Source: CAIQIA01 sp945861105 (lineage in GTDB: Bacteria > Cyanobacteriota > Cyanobacteriia > PCC-6307 > Cyanobiaceae). From it: a stretch of DNA of 11,176 bases. Location: positions 1 to 11,176 of the forward strand of contig CANLCC010000061.1 of NCBI GenBank assembly GCA_947488815.1. Reading direction: 5' to 3'. Position 1 is the stretch's first letter, and each line of letters opens with the position of its first letter. The translations under genes were made by a program, and so were the position numbers. The notes below the pieces were generated by a model. It saw nothing but the letters and a program-made list of their open reading frames with translations, did no database searches and was not told the origin of the DNA. Shown piece by piece: positions 6,813 to 11,176 of the stretch.

Positions 6813-9800
6813 ATGCCCGGTCCTTTTCTGTCCACAGCCGGCCTCAGCCCCGAGCAGCTGGCGGCTGCCCTGGTGGACCCCAACGGCGGCGTGGCCGTGG
6901 AGGCCGGCAGCGTGCAGGCGAGGGCCTCGGCGGCCTCGGCGATGAGCCTCTACGACGGCAGCCTCGCGCCCCTGGGCATCGGCGCCGGGCTGCTGATCAC
7001 CTCCGGCACCGCCCCCGGCACCAGCAACACCGTGGGCTGGTTCGGCCAGAGCAATGCCGGCACGAGCGGCTGGCAGAACGGAGACGCCGACATCAACGCC
7101 GTCGTCAACACCGTCTTTCACACCACCTCGTACGACGCCAGCGCCCTGTCGTTCGCGTTCCGTATCACCGATCCCACCGCCACATCGATCAGCTTCGATC
7201 TGGTGTTCGGCTCGGATGAATACCCCGAATGGGTGGACCTGTTCGTCGACACCGCCATCGTGATGGTCAACGGGGTGAACCACGCCCTGTTCGAGCGCAA
7301 CCCCAACCGGCCGCTCACCGTCATCTCGCCCAACCTGGCGGCCGGCTACTTCCAGAACAACGCCGGCAATGCCCTGCCGATCGAATACGACGGCGTCAGC
7401 CGGGTGCTGCGCATCGTGGCGCCGATCCTTGGCGGCGGCGCCCTGAACACGATCAAGATCGCCGTCGCCGACACCGGCGACCACATCTATGACAGCGGTC
7501 TGTTCATCTCGGGGCTCAGGGCCGGCACCACCCCGGGCCAGGGCCTGGTGACCCGGCCCACCACCCCCTGCACCGACAGCAGCGATTACGTGGCCGGGGG
7601 CCTCAGTGGCGAATCGTTCGATCTGCTCGGCGGTGATGACCACTGCTTCTCAGGCGGCGGCAGCGACCTGATCGACGGCGGCAGCGGCAACGACACGATC
7701 GATGGCGGCAGCGGCGACGACTACCTCAAGGGAGGGGATGGCAGCGACAGCCTGATCGGTGGCACTGGCTACGACACCGCCGTGTACACGGGGTCCAGCG
7801 GTTCGTATCAGATCAGTGTCGATTCCATCAGCGGCGCCTGCAGTGTCACCGATCTGGTGAGCGGCAGCAGCGATCAGCTGCTGGGCATCGAATCGGTCAG
7901 CTTCGACGATGGGTTGATCAACCTCGGCGGCACGGGCACCGGCCCGGTGGTGCCGCCATCGCCACCGCCGCTGGTCAACGCGGCCGGCGTGCTGGTGGTG
8001 ACCGGCATCGGCGCCTATGGCGAGGTGCTCACCGCCGAGCTGAGCGATGCCGACGGCATCAGCGGCAGCATCAGCTGGAGCTGGGAATCCAAGGCCCAGG
8101 GCAGCAGCAGCTGGCAGACGATCAGCGGCGCCAGCGGTGCCACCTTCACGGTGACCGCCAACGAGGCCGGCGGGTCCGTGCGCGCCCGCGCCCAGTACAC
8201 CGATGACAAAGGTGCCCTCAGCCAGCCGGTGAGCAGCGCCAAGAAGATCCAGGAATTCGAGACCGGCGACGGCATCCTCAACCTGATGCAGCTGCAGGCC
8301 CCCGCCGGGGCCGGCGTGGTGACGCCGCTCACCACCGTGCTCAGCCGCCTGCTCGATCTGGGCCTCACCCCCGCCCAGGCGGGGCTCACCCTCAGCACGG
8401 TGCTGGGCCTGCCCATCGGCGTGAAGCTGCACACCTACAACGCCCTGCAGGTGCTGCAGAACCCCGCCACCGCCGCCGATCCGGTGGCCCTGCTGGTGGA
8501 GGCGATCACCCTGCAGCTGGGCATCATCGGCTCGGCCGCCAACGACGACACCGGCGGCACCATGGCCCTGGGCATCATCAAGGCCGCCGAACAGGGCCAG
8601 ACGCTCGACCTCGGCCTGGCCACCGATGTGGCCGATCTGCTGGGCATCACCATGCCGCCGGTGGGGGTGCCGGCCCTGGTGGCCGAGATCGTCTACAGCA
8701 CCGCCTCGATGGGGTCGGAGGCCGACGGCGGCACCTGGGAGGGCATGAACGCCATCTGGCTCGATTTCCTCGACGTTCACCAGGGCGTTGTGGCCCCGAC
8801 CATCGCGGCGCTCACGATCGACCAGAACGTGGCACCGATCGGCTACGCCACCGCCGCCCTTCCCTCGGCCGTCCGCGACGTTCCCTATGCCATCAGCGCC
8901 GGTCAGCTGCTGCAGGGCTTCAGCGACGACGACCTCGATCCCCTCAGCGTCAGCGGCCTGACCGCCAGCGGCGGCGGCCAGATCGTGGCCCAGCCCGATG
9001 GCAGCTGGCTGTTCGTGCCCGATGCGGGGTTCATCGGTGCGGTGGAGCTGAGTTACACGGTCGACGACGGCCACGGCCTGAGCATCGGCGGCCAGCTGCT
9101 GCTCGTGGTCAAGCCCCCCAACAGCCCCGGCACCGGTGCGGTGGTGATCGGCGCCGGTGCAGGCCCGGTGGCGGCGGTGCAGGGCACCCCGCTCACGGTG
9201 AGCCATACCCTGGCCGACGCCGATGGTCTGGGCCCCCTGACGGTGAGCTGGAGCGCCGATGGGGCACCGATCGCCGGCGCCAGCGGCTGGTCCTTCACCC
9301 CGGGCCAGGCCCAGGTGGGTCGCGTGATCCAGGCCCGCATCAGCTACCTCGACGGCCTCCAGTACGCCGAAGCCACCGACAGCCTGCCCACCAGCCCGGT
9401 GGCCAACATCAACGACGCCGCCAGCGGCACGGTCACGATCAACGGCCTCAGCGCCGGCACCGCCAGCCAGGGCCAGCTGCTCAGCGCCAGCGCCGTGCTG
9501 GTCGATCCCGACGGCGTCACCGAACCCAGCTACGACTGGTATGCGGACGACGTGCTGCTGTCGGGCAAGGGCAACGGCAAGGCCGGGATGCTGCTCGACC
9601 AGTCGCTGGTGGGCAGGCGCATCCGCGCGGTGGCGGTCTTCACCGACGGCTTCGGCACCGTGGAGCACGTGTCGAGCCCGGCCAGCGATCCGATCCTCAA
9701 CGTCAACGACGCCCCCGTTGGCAGCGTGGCGATCGTGGGGCCGGCCAGCGTGGGCATCAACCTGCTGGCCCTGCCGACCCTGGGTGATCCCGATGGCCTC

Positions 9801-11176
9801 GGGGTCTTCAGCTACCAGTGGCAAGCCAATGGGGTGGCGATCGCCGGCGCAACAGCGTCGACCTCCATGATCAGCGCCGCCGACCTGGGCAAGAGCCTGG
9901 CGGTGGCCGTGAGCTACACCGATGGCTACGGCCAGCTGGAAACCGTCCTGAGCGGTGCCACCGCCGCCGTGGGTCAACCGGTGGTGGTGACTGCCACCGG
10001 CACCAGCGGCAACGACCTGCTGGCCGGCAACGCCCTCAACGACAACCTGCGGGGCGGCCTCGGCAACGACACCCTGATCAGCTACACCGGCAACGATCTG
10101 CTGGTGGGGGGCGACGGCCGCGACGACCTGCAGGGTGGTGAGGGCAGCGACCTGTACCTGATCGAGGCCCTCAAGGACCATCAGGCCGCCGAGGTGCGCG
10201 ACCTGGGCACCGTCGGCATCGATGAGCTGCGCCTCGCCGACAGCAAGACCGGCACCCTGGTGGTGTTCGCCGCCGACGTGGGCCTGGAACGGGTGGTGAT
10301 CGGCACGGGCACCGGTGCCAATGCCGTGATCACGGGCACGGTGGCCATGAATATTGATGCCAGCGCCGCCCCCAATGCCCTCAGCGTCCAGGGCAACGGT
10401 GGCCGCAACCAGCTGCTGGGCAGCAGCTTCAACGACACGCTGAACGGCGGCGCAGGCGCCGACGACCTGCAGGGCCGGGGCGGCGATGACCTTTACATCA
10501 TCGACAACATCAGCGATGGGATCACCGAAGGTGTCGGCGGCGGTCTCGACCGGGTGCAGAGCACGGTGAGCTTCACCCTGCCGGCCAACGTCGAAGACCT
10601 GCAGCTGATGGGCACGGCGGCCATCAACGGCAGCGGCAATGGCCTGGCCAACATCCTCAGCGGCAACGGTGCCCGCAACGTGCTCGACGGCGGCGGCGGC
10701 CTGGATCTGCTGCAGGGCGGTGAGGGCGGCGATGTCTACCTCGTGGCAGCAGACGGCGATCACCTGGCCGCCGAAGTCAGCGACACCGGCCTCACCGGAG
10801 TGGATGAGCTGCGCTTCACCGCCACGGCCGGCACCCTCAGCCTGTTCGCCGGTGACACGGGGCTTGAGCAGGTGGTGCTCGGCACAGGCACGGCCACGGC
10901 AGCGGTGACGACCGGCAAGGGCAGTGTGGGGGTGAATGCCTCTGAGGTGGCCAACGCCCTGGTGCTCATCGGCAACGCCGGCAACAACACGATCGTCGCC
11001 ACGGCCTTCGCTGACCGCCTCGCGGGTCGCCTGGGCAACGACAGCCTCACCGGGGGTGCCGGTGCCGACCTGTTTGTGTTCGACACGGCCCTCAATGGCA
11101 CCAGCAACCGCGATGTGATCACCGACTTCGAACCCGGCCTCGACCGCATCCTGCTCAAGGCCTCGTTGTTCCCCGG
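6813..11176 (+). CDS. Large RTX-type, probably type I-secreted multidomain surface protein, 3' truncated
   Basis: The frame is open from ATG 6813 to the window end, at least 1454 residues; a stop at 6777 limits the start. Domains seen: residues about 5-235 match a choice-of-anchor L domain (LLITSGTAPGTSN, NGDADINAVV, FGSDEYPEWVDLF). RTX nonapeptides follow at 281-322 (GGSGNDTIDGG type), then a 325-372 module ending GIESVSFDDG and a PPSPPP linker near 380. An Ig-like domain lies at about 395-478, an unassigned helix-rich segment at 479-656, a cadherin-like domain at 671-767, three Ig-like DADG/DPDG domains at 776-868, 869-966 and 967-1054, and a second RTX region from 1063. DVITDFEPGLDRILL near 1434-1448 resembles stretches close to the end of RTX proteins, so the stop is probably not far outside. 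There is no N-terminal signal peptide, as expected if the type I signal is C-terminal. Adhesin, S-layer-like or matrix roles are possible; no enzyme motif was recognised. Three Cys (253, 278, 343) are unusual for such proteins. Confidence 0.87.
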   Translation, partial: MPGPFLSTAGLSPEQLAAALVDPNGGVAVEAGSVQARASAASAMSLYDGSLAPLGIGAGLLITSGTAPGTSNTVGWFGQSNAGTSGWQNGDADINAVVNTVFHTTSYDASALSFAFRITDPTATSISFDLVFGSDEYPEWVDLFVDTAIVMVNGVNHALFERNPNRPLTVISPNLAAGYFQNNAGNALPIEYDGVSRVLRIVAPILGGGALNTIKIAVADTGDHIYDSGLFISGLRAGTTPGQGLVTRPTTPCTDSSDYVAGGLSGESFDLLGGDDHCFSGGGSDLIDGGSGNDTIDGGSGDDYLKGGDGSDSLIGGTGYDTAVYTGSSGSYQISVDSISGACSVTDLVSGSSDQLLGIESVSFDDGLINLGGTGTGPVVPPSPPPLVNAAGVLVVTGIGAYGEVLTAELSDADGISGSISWSWESKAQGSSSWQTISGASGATFTVTANEAGGSVRARAQYTDDKGALSQPVSSAKKIQEFETGDGILNLMQLQAPAGAGVVTPLTTVLSRLLDLGLTPAQAGLTLSTVLGLPIGVKLHTYNALQVLQNPATAADPVALLVEAITLQLGIIGSAANDDTGGTMALGIIKAAEQGQTLDLGLATDVADLLGITMPPVGVPALVAEIVYSTASMGSEADGGTWEGMNAIWLDFLDVHQGVVAPTIAALTIDQNVAPIGYATAALPSAVRDVPYAISAGQLLQGFSDDDLDPLSVSGLTASGGGQIVAQPDGSWLFVPDAGFIGAVELSYTVDDGHGLSIGGQLLLVVKPPNSPGTGAVVIGAGAGPVAAVQGTPLTVSHTLADADGLGPLTVSWSADGAPIAGASGWSFTPGQAQVGRVIQARISYLDGLQYAEATDSLPTSPVANINDAASGTVTINGLSAGTASQGQLLSASAVLVDPDGVTEPSYDWYADDVLLSGKGNGKAGMLLDQSLVGRRIRAVAVFTDGFGTVEHVSSPASDPILNVNDAPVGSVAIVGPASVGINLLALPTLGDPDGLGVFSYQWQANGVAIAGATASTSMISAADLGKSLAVAVSYTDGYGQLETVLSGATAAVGQPVVVTATGTSGNDLLAGNALNDNLRGGLGNDTLISYTGNDLLVGGDGRDDLQGGEGSDLYLIEALKDHQAAEVRDLGTVGIDELRLADSKTGTLVVFAADVGLERVVIGTGTGANAVITGTVAMNIDASAAPNALSVQGNGGRNQLLGSSFNDTLNGGAGADDLQGRGGDDLYIIDNISDGITEGVGGGLDRVQSTVSFTLPANVEDLQLMGTAAINGSGNGLANILSGNGARNVLDGGGGLDLLQGGEGGDVYLVAADGDHLAAEVSDTGLTGVDELRFTATAGTLSLFAGDTGLEQVVLGTGTATAAVTTGKGSVGVNASEVANALVLIGNAGNNTIVATAFADRLAGRLGNDSLTGGAGADLFVFDTALNGTSNRDVITDFEPGLDRILLKASLFP
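7653..7778 (+). repeat. RTX calcium-binding nonapeptide array 1
   Basis: In the RTX gene, residues 281-322 read as about four to five consecutive GGxGxDxxx units, for example GGSGNDTID, GGSGDDYLK, GGDGSDSLI and GGTGYD. Such arrays fold into a calcium-stabilised beta-roll after secretion. This is an early array close to the N-terminal domain, separate from the later array. Confidence 0.85.
9837..9844. repeat. HIP1 palindrome (GCGATCGC)
   Basis: A second GGCGATCGCC copy, inside the RTX gene in the fourth Ig-like domain. It is identical over ten bases to the copy in nrtD. Confidence 0.6.
9999..10169 (+). repeat. RTX calcium-binding nonapeptide array 2
   Basis: Beginning near residue 1063, the frame reads SGNDLLAGN, then LRGGLGNDTLI, YTGNDLLVGGDGRDDLQGGEGSDLYLI. 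These are RTX units, some lacking one glycine, ending in the large hydrophobic strand that usually closes a beta-roll block. It opens the C-terminal RTX region, which continues with further blocks to the window end. Confidence 0.8.
10128..11070 (+). repeat. Internal duplication of a roughly 600-base module in the RTX gene
   Basis: Two diverged copies lie about 582 to 606 bases apart, copy 1 at about 10128-10458 and copy 2 at about 10710-11070. Protein matches in order: LQGGEGSDLYLI with LQGGEGGDVYLV; AAEVRDLGTVGIDELRL with AAEVSDTGLTGVDELRF; GLERVVIGTGTG with GLEQVVLGTGTA; NDTLNGGAGADDL with NDSLTGGAGADLF. Between them sits a different, widespread RTX module (LYIIDNISDGITEG, VSFTLPANVEDLQL, GTAAINGSGNGLANIL). 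The spacing shift of 24 bases reflects an in-frame insertion in copy 2, possibly one extra RTX unit (RLAGRLGND). Boundaries are approximate because the copies have diverged. Confidence 0.75.

Noticed and set aside
6722..7219. 165-codon + strand frame whose start looks like a signal peptide (MNRFSLLLRVLMAGLA)
   Set aside because: Beyond the first 25 residues it turns into an Arg-rich shadow of the choice-of-anchor L domain read in another frame. I found no evidence for a frameshift joining it to the RTX frame.
7650..10763. 1037-codon open frame on the - strand opposite the RTX gene
   Set aside because: Its protein is a low-complexity mix of Gly, Ala, His and Gln with no recognisable domain, while the + strand reads as clear RTX and Ig-like domains over the same bases. 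Long antisense frames are expected opposite GC-rich, Gly/Asp-rich repeats because stop codons are rare there.

Overview
The window looks like chromosome from a GC-rich picocyanobacterium of the freshwater Cyanobium/Synechococcus kind. I infer this from three things. NrtC is a fusion of an ABC ATPase and a substrate-binding domain, an architecture typical of cyanobacterial nitrate and bicarbonate transporters. The molybdenum nitrate reductase is short and of the NarB type. Base composition is strongly GC-rich throughout, estimated by eye. Two HIP1 palindromes (GGCGATCGCC) fit but are weak evidence. No rRNA, tRNA, CRISPR array, insertion sequence or transposase is visible.

Layout, left to right. 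Positions 1-1434 hold the 3' part of nrtC on the + strand. It overlaps the complete nrtD (1427-2224) by 8 bases. A membrane-bound acyltransferase-3 family gene (about 2269-3459) follows on the same strand. Two genes then run on the - strand: narB (4483-6687, ferredoxin-type nitrate reductase) and, 68 bases downstream of it, an agmatinase/ureohydrolase-family gene (3413-4414). The last codons of the ureohydrolase and of the acyltransferase overlap by 47 bases in a convergent tail-to-tail arrangement. A 125-base gap (6688-6812) separates narB from a divergent + strand gene that starts at 6813 and runs off the window. That gene encodes at least 1454 residues of an RTX-type, probably type I-secreted protein. 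Its modules are an N-terminal choice-of-anchor L domain, a short RTX array, Ig-like and cadherin-like domains, a helical insert, and a second RTX region carrying an internal duplication of about 600 bases.

How the genes fit together. NrtC and NrtD are the cytoplasmic ATPases of a high-affinity nitrate/nitrite importer; nrtA and nrtB would lie to the left. NarB reduces the imported nitrate to nitrite. The ureohydrolase releases urea from a guanidino compound and may be a second nitrogen-supply step transcribed with narB. The acyltransferase and the RTX protein have no obvious role in nitrogen metabolism. The gap upstream of narB carries a GTA-N8-CAC sequence resembling the binding site of NtcA, the cyanobacterial nitrogen regulator, but its spacing from the chosen narB start is not that of a classical NtcA-activated promoter.

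I do not see a clearly new biological system. The points most worth a second look are the rearranged nitrate locus with its ureohydrolase partner and the mosaic RTX protein with its unassigned helical insert.
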